DNA from: TMP-86 sp039807285
Lineage (GTDB): Bacteria; Pseudomonadota; Gammaproteobacteria; Steroidobacterales; Steroidobacteraceae
Assembly (NCBI GenBank): GCA_044226785.1
Contig: JBGAGK010000025.1
Coordinates: 4,066-68,065, forward strand
Reading direction: 5' to 3'
DNA: 64,000 bases
A model generated the notes under the pieces. The model searched no databases. It saw only the letters and a list, made by a program, of their open reading frames with translations, and had not been told where the DNA came from. Positions 8,239-16,775 of this stretch are shown here, one piece after another; positions within the stretch are counted from its first letter, which is position 1; each line of letters begins with the position of its first letter. Position numbers and translations under genes: made by a program.

Positions 8239-8823
8239 ATGCCGTCAAACTTGGCGTGCTCATCCGCTGGATCGTTCAAATTGAAGCTGACACGAGACGC
8301 CATTCTGCATACCGCGCAGCAGCTCATCGACGCCAAGGGCCTCAAGGCGCTGAGCATGCGGGCCGTGGCCGGCCGGCTGGATGCGCAGGGGTCCGCGCTG
8401 TATTGGCACTTTCGCAACAAGAGCGATCTGATCACCACGCTCGCCCAGTCCTATTACGAACGGGCAGTGCAGGCCGTGCCGCAACGCGTGCGCTGGACCG
8501 ACTGGCTGCTCAGCTTCGGGCGGGCATTGCACAAGGAGCTGCTGTCACACCGCGATTCGTGTGAGATCTACGTCGCCGCGCGCCCCACCGATCGCCATGC
8601 GGCCGAGGTGATCGAACGGATGGTGTTACCGCTGACCGGCGCGGGTCTATCGCGATCCCAGGCGCTGCTGTGCCAGAGCGCGGTGATCGCATTCACCGTG
8701 GGTTGGGTGACCTATGAGCAGAGCCCCAGCCAACGCGCGCAGTTGTCCAAGATCATGAACCTGCAACATAACTTCGATGAGGGATTGAAGGCGCTGGTCA
8801 ACGGGCTTGCACAACAGGCTTAA
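8239..8823 (+). CDS. TetR/AcrR-family transcriptional regulator
   Basis: A 194-residue repressor with an N-terminal HTH (ILHTAQQLIDAKGLKALSMRAVAGRL, then GSALYWHFRNKSDLI) and a C-terminal helical ligand domain of the TetR_C_1 (tetracycline-repressor-like) type. It is divergent from the VanA-type demethylase, so it probably senses a methoxylated aromatic; that is inference from position. Its stop codon overlaps the terminal codon of the convergent MazF-like toxin gene. Confidence 0.88.
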   Translation: MPSNLACSSAGSFKLKLTRDAILHTAQQLIDAKGLKALSMRAVAGRLDAQGSALYWHFRNKSDLITTLAQSYYERAVQAVPQRVRWTDWLLSFGRALHKELLSHRDSCEIYVAARPTDRHAAEVIERMVLPLTGAGLSRSQALLCQSAVIAFTVGWVTYEQSPSQRAQLSKIMNLQHNFDEGLKALVNGLAQQA

Positions 8824-9140
8824 TCGAATTCGAACCCAAGGGCAAACGTGGTCGCCGCCTCAGCCTGCTTCATGCGCATCGAAGATAACCGGGTGATGCG
8901 GTCACCAATGTTTCTTTTCGGTATCGTTTGCAAGTTGTCAAAGTTTACCGCGCATGTGGTAGGCAATCCGTCTTCCTCGGTCAGCACGACTTCTGTAGGG
9001 ATACTGCGTATCGTTGATGTGAGTGGCGCTACAGTTACCGAGTTGAGAACCGGTATGGCCGAGTCGCGTGTAAGGATCAGAACCGGTCTCTTTTTGTCAG
9101 GCGCCGTGAATGTGTACCAACAGATGTCGCCGCGATTCAC
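8820..9140 (-). CDS. MazF/PemK-type endoribonuclease toxin, copy 1
   Basis: A 106-residue type II toxin of the MazF/PemK family: MNRGDICWYTFTAPDKKRPVLIL at the N-terminus (the RGDIW-type motif and the KRPVLIL strand), then SVTVAPLTSTIRSIPTEVVL and the NFDNLQTIPKR segment with the C-terminal helix. The family cleaves single-stranded mRNA. It overlaps the 3' end of its antitoxin gene by 4 bp. The protein is nearly identical to the copy at 40325-40645, differing at about three residues. Its stop codon abuts the TetR stop. Confidence 0.92.
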   Translation of the reverse strand: MNRGDICWYTFTAPDKKRPVLILTRDSAIPVLNSVTVAPLTSTIRSIPTEVVLTEEDGLPTTCAVNFDNLQTIPKRNIGDRITRLSSMRMKQAEAATTFALGFEFD

Positions 9141-9370
9141 GGTGCGCCCCAGTCTTGCTCGCCAAGCCAGATATCAAACTCGCCTGGTTTGACTGGCTTG
9201 CGCGCATAGCCCTCCGCATGGCGTGCTTCTTCCTCCCGAATTCGAACCCGCCGGATCTCAGCTTCAAGCGCGTCACGGATGAACGCCGATCGAGTGGTAT
9301 TTCGGGCCCGGCTCATTTTGTCGACGAGCTTGAGCAGGCGCTCGTCTATCGTCATCTGAATGGTCTTCAT
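9137..9370 (-). CDS. Ribbon-helix-helix antitoxin of the MazF module, copy 1
   Basis: A 77-residue antitoxin: a short N-terminal RHH DNA-binding unit (MKTIQMTIDERLLKLVDKM then TTRSAFIRDALEAEI) and a charged C-terminal tail (EGYARKPVKPGEFDIWLGEQDW) that would wrap the toxin. It is the first gene of the pair and overlaps the toxin by 4 bp. A perfect 11-bp-arm palindrome lies 11 bp upstream, fitting autoregulation. Confidence 0.9.
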   Translation of the reverse strand: MKTIQMTIDERLLKLVDKMSRARNTTRSAFIRDALEAEIRRVRIREEEARHAEGYARKPVKPGEFDIWLGEQDWGAP

Positions 9371-9381
9371 TGATGTGGATG

Positions 9382-9407
9382 ATAATGTGGATAGATATCC
9401 ACATTAT
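9382..9407. promoter_or_regulatory. Operator of toxin-antitoxin copy 1
   Basis: Arms ataatgtggat (9382-9392) and atccacattat (9397-9407) are perfect reverse complements separated by 4 bases, just upstream of the antitoxin ATG. The arm also supplies the stop codon of the neighbouring oxidoreductase at 9404-9406. Confidence 0.8.
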
Positions 9408-10459
9408 AGCCCATACCCCATCCGCGCGATCAACTTCCCCACATTCTCCCCGCTGAGCAACATCTTCAGCGCCTGCGCCATACACTCGAATCCGTCCACG
9501 AAATGGATCTGCGCGCGCAGTTTCCCTTGCCGGTAAAGGTCGAGCAGAAGCGCCCGGAATTCCGCGTTCCGCTCGGGGAACTGTCCGGCGATGAATCCTT
9601 GCATGAGCCCGCGGCGGAACACGAGTAGCGGGAGATTCCTGATGCCGTACAGCCGGGAGCCGTCGGCGATGTCGTATTGCGACATGGCGCCGCAGATCGC
9701 GATGCGGCAGCCGACGGCCATGTTGCCCAGTACCACGTCGAGCAGTTCGCCGCCGACGTTGTCGAAGAATACGTCTACGCCCTCCGGGAACAGGCGCTTC
9801 ACCGCTGGTTCCAGGGCTTCACTCCGGTAGTTGATTGCCGCATCCAGTTGGAGATCCTCTTTGAGGAATCGGCATTTCTCCTCGCTTCCCGCCACTCCCA
9901 CGGTGTAGCAGCCCAGTGCCTTTGCGATCTGGGCCGCGAGCGCGCCGGTGGCGCCCGCGGCGCCGGAGATGAGCACCTTGTCGGTGGCGCGGACCTTGCA
10001 GACACCGAGCAGCCCGGTGGTCGCAGCCATACCCACGTGGGCCAGCAATGCGAGTTGGTGTTCGAAGGGCATGACCGATTCCGGCAGTGCGCGTTCCAAA
10101 TAAGCCGGGTCGGCCGCCGCGAAGCGGTGCCAGGGAATCATGCCGATGACGGTATCGCCGGCGGCGAACTTGTCGCTGCGGGATTCGCGAACGACGCCAA
10201 CTCCCATGCCGATCATCGGTCCGCCCAGCACGACCGGCAGGTACTGCAGCACCGGGTCCAGCTTCAGCCAGTTGATGTTGCTCGGGTCGAGCGACAACTG
10301 CCGCACCTTCACCACGACCTCGCCCTCCGCGGCGACGGGCATCGGGCCCGGCTCCAGTGCCATGCAGGCAGGATCATAGCGGCCGCCGGAGGCGCGCCTG
10401 ACGATCCAGCTTTGATTCTCGACTCCGGATCGCGAAGCGCCCGGGAGCGCGTCGCTCAT
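9404..10459 (-). CDS. NADP-dependent zinc-free MDR oxidoreductase (CurA/alkenal reductase type)
   Basis: A 351-residue medium-chain oxidoreductase lacking the zinc ligands. Motifs are VRQLSLDPSN near the N-terminus, the nucleotide-binding VLISGAAGATGALAAQIAKALG, and FFDNVGGELLD; these match the leukotriene B4 dehydrogenase/CurA branch that reduces activated C=C bonds or quinones with NADPH. The ATG at 10459 overlaps the upstream demethylase stop (ATGA), so they form one operon. The stop codon lies inside the operator arm of the toxin-antitoxin cassette, so the original C-terminus may have been altered when the cassette arrived. Confidence 0.85.
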   Translation of the reverse strand: MSDALPGASRSGVENQSWIVRRASGGRYDPACMALEPGPMPVAAEGEVVVKVRQLSLDPSNINWLKLDPVLQYLPVVLGGPMIGMGVGVVRESRSDKFAAGDTVIGMIPWHRFAAADPAYLERALPESVMPFEHQLALLAHVGMAATTGLLGVCKVRATDKVLISGAAGATGALAAQIAKALGCYTVGVAGSEEKCRFLKEDLQLDAAINYRSEALEPAVKRLFPEGVDVFFDNVGGELLDVVLGNMAVGCRIAICGAMSQYDIADGSRLYGIRNLPLLVFRRGLMQGFIAGQFPERNAEFRALLLDLYRQGKLRAQIHFVDGFECMAQALKMLLSGENVGKLIARMGYGL

Positions 10460-11760
10460 GCCTTGGCGCTCGTGTCGACCTTGTCGTTGCGTCCTTCGGT
10501 CAGGTAGGGGAATCGTTCGACCACCGCCCGCACGTTCTTGATGCGCTTGCCGTGGTCGCCCCATTGCACGATCACTTCGTTGCCGATGGCGGACTGCTCG
10601 ACATCGATGCAGGCCATCGACAGCATTTCGCGAAAGTAGTAGCTGTAGATGGTGCCCGAGGAATAGCCGATGCTCCTGCCGTCTTTCATCAGATGATCGG
10701 CGTGGGCCAGCATGCCATCCTTCCAGGTCGGCGTAGTCGGCAGATCCAGCGTGCGGTATGGCTCCCCCTGGCCGAACAGGGAGCGGTGAATGTCCAGGAC
10801 GTCGTCCTGGTTCCAGCGCAGCGTTGCGACCGTGCGGCGCGGTTTGGCCATCTCGGCCTCGATGGCCTTGCGTCCGATGAACTCATGGTTCAGTCGCACC
10901 GTGGATTGCCAGCCCACTTCGACGGGCGTGCGGTAGCGGGCGCGCATGTCGGCCGGGTCCACGCTGCCGGTTATCTGGAACGGCGGGTGGTTGCCGCCGA
11001 GGAACTGCGCGAATCCGGCGTCTTCGAGCATCGCGGATGAAAAGGTCCAGGTCATCTGCGGAAAGCCGCCCTCGACGTGATTCACCAGATACGTGCGCCA
11101 CCCCAGGCGCTGGATGCCGAGGTCCTTGCCGGCCTTGAAGATGCTGTCGTACACGGCCGCGCCTTCTTCGATGGGGCCGCGCACCTCGTAGGCGAGATTG
11201 CCCGACATGCCGATGCGGGCGATCTCCACCGCCTTGCCGGCGATCTTCGCAGTGCGGAAGCGCAGAAAGCGGATGTCGCTCAAGTCTTCGCCGGCGGCGC
11301 GTTCCAGCGTTTCGAGGCTGGTGGGGCCGGCCACCTGGAACAGGTACCACCGCGGCATCTCCGCCTTCACCCGGAGTTTGCTTTTCATGGCGTGGTACAC
11401 CGGCCACGGCCCGCCGGCGTAGAAGCGCAGTTCTTCTTCCGAGTTGCGCTGCAGGATGCCGTGCGAGGCGATCAATCCATTTTCCAGACAGAACACGGCA
11501 TGCTTCATGGCGCCGATGGAGAAGGTCTCGAAGTTGTTGACGCACAGCGATTCGAACAGGCGCAGCACGTCCGGTCCGGTGAAATTCATCTGGTTGTCGG
11601 ACAGGCCCGCGTGGATGTAACAGCCGGTTTTCCACGACAGGCTCTCGGGCTTCCAGCCGGAAAATTCCCAGGCCCACAGCCGGTTCGCCATCAGCAGGTA
11701 GGTGGAGGGCTCGTCGTAGAACGGCAGGCCGCGCAGATCGGGAAACTCGGGGTTGCTCAT
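10456..11760 (-). CDS. GcvT-fold aminomethyltransferase family protein, LigM/DesA-like folate O-demethylase candidate
   Basis: A 434-residue protein of the glycine-cleavage T-protein fold. Signatures are SDNQMNFTGPDVLRLFESL near residue 55, VAGPTSLETLERAAG, and the substrate/folate region IGMSGNLAYEVRGP. The context (extradiol dioxygenase and Rieske demethylase, no glycine-cleavage genes) and the length favour the tetrahydrofolate-dependent vanillate/syringate O-demethylases LigM and DesA over a true T-protein. Such enzymes move the methoxy methyl group to tetrahydrofolate. Usual helper genes for folate recycling are not nearby. First gene of an operon with the MDR oxidoreductase. The exact substrate is inferred. 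Confidence 0.78.
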   Translation of the reverse strand: MSNPEFPDLRGLPFYDEPSTYLLMANRLWAWEFSGWKPESLSWKTGCYIHAGLSDNQMNFTGPDVLRLFESLCVNNFETFSIGAMKHAVFCLENGLIASHGILQRNSEEELRFYAGGPWPVYHAMKSKLRVKAEMPRWYLFQVAGPTSLETLERAAGEDLSDIRFLRFRTAKIAGKAVEIARIGMSGNLAYEVRGPIEEGAAVYDSIFKAGKDLGIQRLGWRTYLVNHVEGGFPQMTWTFSSAMLEDAGFAQFLGGNHPPFQITGSVDPADMRARYRTPVEVGWQSTVRLNHEFIGRKAIEAEMAKPRRTVATLRWNQDDVLDIHRSLFGQGEPYRTLDLPTTPTWKDGMLAHADHLMKDGRSIGYSSGTIYSYYFREMLSMACIDVEQSAIGNEVIVQWGDHGKRIKNVRAVVERFPYLTEGRNDKVDTSAKA

Positions 11761-11862
11761 GCTCGCTGTTCCTCCAGGATCGTTCGTTACATCGGCGGGC
11801 GGTGCTTTGCCGCGGCGTAGATTCTCCGGCCCCTATCCTGGACCAGAGCCCGCACCCTCTGT

Positions 11863-11875
11863 CCTATCTAATAGG
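11863..11875. promoter_or_regulatory. CCTA...TAGG palindromic motif (short form)
   Basis: cctatctaatagg: arms cctat and atagg around 3 bases, in the divergent gap between the folate demethylase and the MFS gene. A further cctatcc half-site lies at 11832. The same arms recur in other intergenic gaps of the aromatic block. Confidence 0.4.
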
Positions 11876-11924
11876 TGGGACTATTCCCCGACAGTGCCAT
11901 TTACAGTGCCTGGCAGAGTACCGG

Positions 11925-13166
11925 ATGGCGGAGGATCGATTGAGGCGGGGCCAACATGATGTGCGCGGTGCGGAAGATTTTCCGTCGATCGGGCCGTCGG
12001 CGGGCATGCCGGCCGGACCGCTGATCGGGTGGCTGCTGTGCGCCATGAGCTGGCTCACTGCGTTCGCGGCCGGGTTGCTGGCGCCGGTGTTGCCGCAGAT
12101 GGTGCGGCAGTTCGCGCAGGTTCCCCACGTGCAAGCGCGCGTCAGCCTGGTGGCCACGGCGCCGGCGTTGGCTGTGGCACTGGTGGCGCTGCTCGTGGGC
12201 TATTTGAGCGACCGCGTCGGGCACCGGCGCATCCTGCTGGCGGGACTGCTCGTATATTCCATCGCCGGCACCGCGCCGGTGTTCATGCAGTCCCTGGATA
12301 CCATCATCGCCAGCCGGTTCGTGATGGGCATCGGTGAAGCCACCACCATGTCGATGAGCTCGGCACTGATCGCCTTGTATTTCGACGGTGCGGAACGTGC
12401 GCGCTGGCTGTCGGTCCAGGTTGCCAGTTCGAATGTCGTCGGCCTGTTGATCCTGCTGAGCGGCGGACTGATCGGGCGGCTGAGCTGGCGCGCGCCTTTT
12501 CTGGTGTATGCCTTGCCGCTGATCCTGTTGCTGCTGGCTATGCGTCACCTGCATCAGCCGGAGCATCGGCATTCGCCGCGCGAAGGCGGTGAACGGTGGA
12601 GTACGGCCAACATCCGCGCGGTGGCGGCGAGCTGCCTGCTGCTGATGTTTGCCACTGCGTCGATCGGCGCGCTGATCGTGGACTTCCCCTTCTTGTTCGA
12701 CAGCCGCGGCATCGCCGATCCGGCCATGGTGGGCTTGATGGTGGGAGTCTGTGCCTTCGGCCTGACGCTGGGTACTGCGCTGGGCGGCATCGCCACCCGG
12801 TTGCCGCGGCGGCCGGTGCAGGTCGGGGCTTTTCTGCTGATCGCCTGCGGTTTCGGGTTGGCAGCGATGACGACATCACCCTGGATGGCAGCTTGCTGGG
12901 GAGCGGCGGCGGGTCTGGGTATCGGTGTGCTCATCCCGCCACTGCTCAATCACACCATGGCGAATGCGCCGCCGCGGTCGGTGGGCCTGGTGGGCGGACT
13001 GTGGACCACGGCCGTGTTCGTCGGGCAGTTCGCCGGGCCGATCGGCATCGAACTCGCGCGGCAGCAACTGCACTCGATCGATGCGGCGATCCGCTGCGCC
13101 GGCATTGCCGCCGCGGCGCTGGCCGGCATCCTGCTGGTATCGGCAGCGCGGCGCGGAGCTGTCTAG
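11925..13166 (+). CDS. MFS transporter
   Basis: A roughly 413-residue major facilitator with 12 predicted hydrophobic helices. The loop 2-3 signature is visible as GYLSDRVGHRRILLAG, and the helix 4 region reads RFVMGIGEATTMSMSSALI. It probably moves an aromatic acid or related substrate; direction and substrate are unknown. Start choice is uncertain: ATG at 11925 is taken, with a TTG at 11940 (GGAGG upstream) and an ATG at 12006 as alternatives; the hydrophobic core begins just after the latter. It is divergent from the O-demethylase operon and followed by an SDR 44 bp later. Confidence 0.85.
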   Translation: MAEDRLRRGQHDVRGAEDFPSIGPSAGMPAGPLIGWLLCAMSWLTAFAAGLLAPVLPQMVRQFAQVPHVQARVSLVATAPALAVALVALLVGYLSDRVGHRRILLAGLLVYSIAGTAPVFMQSLDTIIASRFVMGIGEATTMSMSSALIALYFDGAERARWLSVQVASSNVVGLLILLSGGLIGRLSWRAPFLVYALPLILLLLAMRHLHQPEHRHSPREGGERWSTANIRAVAASCLLLMFATASIGALIVDFPFLFDSRGIADPAMVGLMVGVCAFGLTLGTALGGIATRLPRRPVQVGAFLLIACGFGLAAMTTSPWMAACWGAAAGLGIGVLIPPLLNHTMANAPPRSVGLVGGLWTTAVFVGQFAGPIGIELARQQLHSIDAAIRCAGIAAAALAGILLVSAARRGAV

Positions 13167-13210
13167 CGGGTTCATCCGCCAACATCGTATCCATTCACGG
13201 GAGTCATCGA

Positions 13211-13942
13211 ATGCGTTTCAAAGACAAGCAGGTGGTGATTTGGGGCGGCAACAGCGGCATCGGCCTCGCCTCGGCCATCGAGTTTCGCAAGGAAGGCGGG
13301 CGGGTGCTGATCATCGGCCGCAATCCGAATACGCTGGATGCGGCCTTGCGACAGATCGGCCCGGATGCGCTCGGCATTCGCGCCGACATTTCCGATCTCG
13401 CAGAACTGGACCGGGTGTACGAGCAGATCGGGCGCGAGCTGGGCTGCATCGACGTGCTGTTCGTGAATTCCGGCATCGGCGGCGCGATTCCGTTGCGCCA
13501 GATGACGGTGGCGAAGTGGGACGAGATGATGAACGTGAATCTGCGCGGCCCTTTCTTCGCGGTGCAGAAGGCGCTGCCGCTGCTGCGGCGCGGTTCCTCG
13601 ATCGTGCTCACTTCATCCATCGGGCATTTCCGAGGGCTGCCCGACAATACCCACTACGCCGCCGCCAAGGCGGGAATACGCTCGCTGGCGCGCACCATCG
13701 GCGTGGAACTGGTGGGCGAGGGGATACGCGTCAACTGTTTGAGTCCGGGACCGATCGACACACCGCTCCTGGGGCGCTCGGGCATGGAAGCCCTGCGCGA
13801 GCCGGTGCGGGAAATCAATCCGATGAAACGTTGGGGCGATCCGGTGGAGGCAGCACGGGCGGTGCTGTTCCTTGCCTCGGACGATGCTTCTTTCATCACC
13901 GGCTTCGATCTGGTGGTGGACGGCGGGATGTGCAGCTTTTAA
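13211..13942 (+). CDS. SDR family oxidoreductase
   Basis: A 243-residue classical short-chain dehydrogenase. The cofactor motif is GGNSGIGLA, the NSG-type strand is FVNSGIGG, and the catalytic set is Ser in LTSSIGH with Tyr-x3-Lys in HYAAAKAG. The C-terminal DPVEAARAVLFLASDDASFITG-DLVVDGG block is typical. Cofactor preference is not clear. It probably follows the MFS gene in one transcript, and its last 4 bases overlap the convergent Bcr-type transporter. Confidence 0.88.
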   Translation: MRFKDKQVVIWGGNSGIGLASAIEFRKEGGRVLIIGRNPNTLDAALRQIGPDALGIRADISDLAELDRVYEQIGRELGCIDVLFVNSGIGGAIPLRQMTVAKWDEMMNVNLRGPFFAVQKALPLLRRGSSIVLTSSIGHFRGLPDNTHYAAAKAGIRSLARTIGVELVGEGIRVNCLSPGPIDTPLLGRSGMEALREPVREINPMKRWGDPVEAARAVLFLASDDASFITGFDLVVDGGMCSF

Positions 13943-15138
13943 GGGCGGCGTAATCGCAGGAGCTGCGCCAGGCCGACGGCGGCCCAGGCGCAGATCACCA
14001 CTGCCATGGCGCGGCCGGCGGCATCGTGCGCTGCGCCGACGATGGCGCTGCCGATGGTGCCGAAGGCGAACATCAGCACCCCGATCAGCGCGGAGGCGGC
14101 GCCGGGATGCGCGCCCGCCGACATCATGCCGATGGCCATGGCGTTGGGCATGATGAAGCCGATGGTGGAGATGTCGAGCAGCAGCGCGGCGGCGATGCCG
14201 TTGACGCCCCCCGCGCCACTGACGGCTGCGCCCAGCGTCAGCAGGCCCGCGAGCAGCGCCGCCGGTACGGACACCGACAGGATCTGCACCGGGGTGAACC
14301 AGCGCAGCACCAGGCCGTTGAGCTGCGAGCAGACCGCCATGCTGAGCGCGATGGCGGCCATGTACGCGCCGCAGGTGGACGGCGTCAGCCCATAGCGCTC
14401 GATGAGCGTGGAGGAAACGCCGGTGTTGTAGGCAAACTGTGCCGCGGCGGCGCAGCTCGCGATGATCGCGGCGCTGGAAAACTGGCGATTGCGCAGCAGT
14501 TCCAGGTAGGCGCCGAGCACGTGCGCCAAGCCGGAGCGGGAACGTCTTGCCGGCGGCAGCGTCTCCGGTATGGACGGCACGATGAACAGGATGCTCAAAG
14601 CCCCGACGCCCGCCATCACGTAGAACAGGACGGGCCAGCCGTAAACGGCCAGCAGCCGCCCGCCCGCCAGCGGCGCCAGCACCGTGGCGACACCGGTGGC
14701 CATCACGGCGGTGGAGTACACGCGCGCCACGGCCCGGCCTTCGAAGGCATCCGCGACCACGGATCGCGCCATGACCACGGCCACGCCCAGACCCAGCGCC
14801 TGTACGAAGCGGGCCAGCGCCAGCATGGTCAGTCCATGCGACATCGCGCAGGCCAGTGAGGCCGCGGTGAACACGGCCAGGCTGAGGATCAGCGGGATTT
14901 TGCGGCCGTAGGCATCCGCCACCGCGCCGATCAGGAACTGCCCGACGGCCATGCCCAGCAGCACGGCGGTCAGAGTCAATTCGACGTGTTCGGTAGCCGA
15001 GCCTATGGCCTGCTGGATGGCCGGCAATCCCGGCAGCGAGAGATCGACGGCGATCGGCCCCAGCGCAAACATCAGGCAGGTCAGCAGCACCAGTGCGGTG
15101 CCACCGCGTACTTCATGTGACGTATTCAAAGCAGGCAT
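13939..15138 (-). CDS. Bcr/CflA-type MFS efflux transporter
   Basis: A 399-residue 12-helix transporter with drug:H+ antiporter-1 signatures: DLSLPGLPAIQQAIG at helix 1 (the Bcr/CflA DMYLPALP-type motif), GAVADAYGRKIPLILS in loop 2-3, and RFVQALGLGVAVVMARSVVADAFEG at helix 4. It probably exports a toxic phenolic or drug. It is divergent from the flavin monooxygenase gene across 165 bp that contain two palindromic sites. Substrate unknown. Confidence 0.87.
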   Translation of the reverse strand: MPALNTSHEVRGGTALVLLTCLMFALGPIAVDLSLPGLPAIQQAIGSATEHVELTLTAVLLGMAVGQFLIGAVADAYGRKIPLILSLAVFTAASLACAMSHGLTMLALARFVQALGLGVAVVMARSVVADAFEGRAVARVYSTAVMATGVATVLAPLAGGRLLAVYGWPVLFYVMAGVGALSILFIVPSIPETLPPARRSRSGLAHVLGAYLELLRNRQFSSAAIIASCAAAAQFAYNTGVSSTLIERYGLTPSTCGAYMAAIALSMAVCSQLNGLVLRWFTPVQILSVSVPAALLAGLLTLGAAVSGAGGVNGIAAALLLDISTIGFIMPNAMAIGMMSAGAHPGAASALIGVLMFAFGTIGSAIVGAAHDAAGRAMAVVICAWAAVGLAQLLRLRRP

Positions 15139-15189
15139 CCCCCGTCAGGCCGTGCATGTGACGTTATTCGAATTCCCAGACACCGGCTA

Positions 15190-15206
15190 CCTATCCAAAT
15201 GGCAGG
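15190..15206. promoter_or_regulatory. CCTA-N9-(C/T)AGG motif
   Basis: cctatccaaatggcagg matches the 17-bp motif found at 32877 and 36232 with one arm mismatch. It lies in the divergent gap upstream of the HpaB-like gene. Confidence 0.35.
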
Positions 15207-15244
15207 AGCCGTTGCCGCAGCGCGGCTTGCGGGTGTCACCCATG

Positions 15245-15264
15245 ATGAATACACTTGTATTCAT
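15245..15264. promoter_or_regulatory. Inverted repeat, candidate TetR operator
   Basis: Arms atgaatac (15245-15252) and gtattcat (15257-15264) flank 4 bases, about 40 bp upstream of the hydroxylase start. The TetR regulator at the end of the same gene string is the natural candidate to bind it. Confidence 0.55.
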
Positions 15265-15303
15265 ATGGCGTTCCGCGGGAGCGCCGCCAACGGGGGCATG
15301 AAC

Positions 15304-16743
15304 ATGACGGCGAGAACGAGCAAGCAGTATTTGGCGGGCCTGTCGGATGAGCGCGAGGTCTGGCTGAACGGGCGCAGGGTGAAGGTAACGGAGGAACCGG
15401 CACTGCAGGGCTCACTGCGCGGCATGGCCGGCTACTACGACTGGCAGCACCGCCATGCCGAGGACTGCCTGGTCACCGATGCGGTCAGCGGCCAACCGAT
15501 GAGCGCCAGCCTCATCATCCCGCGCAGCCGCGAGGATCTGGCCGCCCGCCACCGCTGCTATGAGCGGCTGGCGCGTTACTCCTACGGCATGCTCGGGCGC
15601 ACGCCGGATTACTGCAACACCACCTTGTCCGGACAGGCGGGCCGGCCCGACATCTGGGCCAAGGGCGAGATGCGCCATCACGACAACCTGAAGCGCTTCC
15701 ACCGCGAGGTGATCGAGGGCGATCTGTCGCTGACGCACACCATCATCCACGCTGCCATCGACCGCAGCATCCCCGAGCTCGCGGGCATGAACGCGGATCT
15801 GACGCTGCGCGTCACCGAGCGGCGCAGCGATCGCATCGTCGTCTCCGGCGCGAAGCTCCTGGCCACGTTGGGGCCGTTCGCGGACGAGATTTTCGTGTAC
15901 CCAGCCGCGCCGATTCAAAAGGGCGAAGAAAAGTATGCCCTGGCATTCGCCGTGCCGGTGAAGACCAAGGGCGTCATCCAGGTGTGTCGCGATCACTACG
16001 GGGTGGACGCGGCGGTGCGCGACCGGCCGTTTTCCTCGCGTTTCGATGAGCAGGACAGCTTCGTGATCTTCGACAACGTTGAGGTCCCCAACGAGCGCGT
16101 ATTCGTGGATGGCAATATCGAGGTCTACAACGCCATCGCGCCGGCGGTGTTCCCCGGCAACGTGCTGCAACAGACCGCCATCCGCGCCGCGGTGAAACTC
16201 GAGTTCGCCTACGATCTGTGCGTGCAGATGGCCCGCGCGCAGAACAACGAAAAGCGCCCCGACGTGGTCATGATGCTGGGCGAGATCTACGGCTACCTGC
16301 AAATGACCCGCATGGCGATCCACTCGGCCGAAACGCGTGCCTTCGATACCGGTTCGGGCGCGTTTTTCCCGCATCCTGACCTTGCCATCGTCAAAACCTT
16401 CATGCCTATGTGGATGCTGCGGGTGAACGACATCATCGACACGCTGGGCGCGCACAACCTGCTGGTCACGCCGACCCTGGACACCTTCGACGATGCGCGC
16501 ATGCGCGCGTTGTTGGAGCGTTACATGCCGGGCGCGAACGGCATGTCGGCGCAGGAGCGCACGCGCATTTTCCGCACCGCCTGGGATTTCTCCGGCTCGG
16601 CGCTGGGCAGCCGGGTGGAGCTGTACGAGCGTTATTACCTGGGCAGCCGGCAGCGCGCCCTGGCGGGTGATCATTTCACCGCCCAGGCGGCCGAGAAGTG
16701 GGGGCAGGTGCACTCGTTCTTGAAGGACAGCGGTGCTCTTTAA
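15304..16743 (+). CDS. HpaB-family flavin-dependent aromatic hydroxylase
   Basis: A 479-residue oxygenase of the 4-hydroxyphenylacetate 3-monooxygenase (HpaB) family. Signatures are SKQYLAGLSDEREVWLNGRRV at the N-terminus, LARYSYGMLGRTPDYCNTTLSG, and the C-terminal RTAWDFSGSALGSRVELYERYYLG. The family uses reduced FADH2 from a separate reductase to ortho-hydroxylate phenols. GGGGG lies 7 bases before the ATG at 15304; an ATG at 15298 is an alternative. The reductase follows directly, so this is a two-component hydroxylase. The phenolic substrate is not readable; a lignin-type phenol fits the context. Confidence 0.9.
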   Translation: MTARTSKQYLAGLSDEREVWLNGRRVKVTEEPALQGSLRGMAGYYDWQHRHAEDCLVTDAVSGQPMSASLIIPRSREDLAARHRCYERLARYSYGMLGRTPDYCNTTLSGQAGRPDIWAKGEMRHHDNLKRFHREVIEGDLSLTHTIIHAAIDRSIPELAGMNADLTLRVTERRSDRIVVSGAKLLATLGPFADEIFVYPAAPIQKGEEKYALAFAVPVKTKGVIQVCRDHYGVDAAVRDRPFSSRFDEQDSFVIFDNVEVPNERVFVDGNIEVYNAIAPAVFPGNVLQQTAIRAAVKLEFAYDLCVQMARAQNNEKRPDVVMMLGEIYGYLQMTRMAIHSAETRAFDTGSGAFFPHPDLAIVKTFMPMWMLRVNDIIDTLGAHNLLVTPTLDTFDDARMRALLERYMPGANGMSAQERTRIFRTAWDFSGSALGSRVELYERYYLGSRQRALAGDHFTAQAAEKWGQVHSFLKDSGAL

Positions 16744-16775
16744 ACTGCCATGACCCATCCGGGCTAATGAGATTC

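Larger units (their letters stand above)
8820..9408. repeat. Dispersed 589-bp repeat, copy 1 (toxin-antitoxin cassette)
   Basis: This stretch aligns without gaps to 40325-40913. Both copies contain toxin, antitoxin and the upstream palindromic operator, and differ only by scattered substitutions. Homology begins at the toxin stop codon and ends just after the operator. No transposase and no flanking target duplication are visible. Confidence 0.85.

Noticed and set aside
8820..9408. Insertion sequence
   Set aside because: No transposase, no terminal inverted repeats other than the TA operator, and no target duplication; it is reported as a dispersed TA repeat instead.
10456..11760. Annotation as glycine-cleavage T-protein (gcvT)
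   Set aside because: No gcvH or gcvP is nearby and the aromatic context fits the folate-dependent O-demethylase branch better; the fold alone does not show substrate.
12925..13953. A plus-strand frame overlapping the MFS and SDR genes
   Set aside because: Arg/Ser-rich composition and no motif; the two real genes in the other frames explain the DNA fully.
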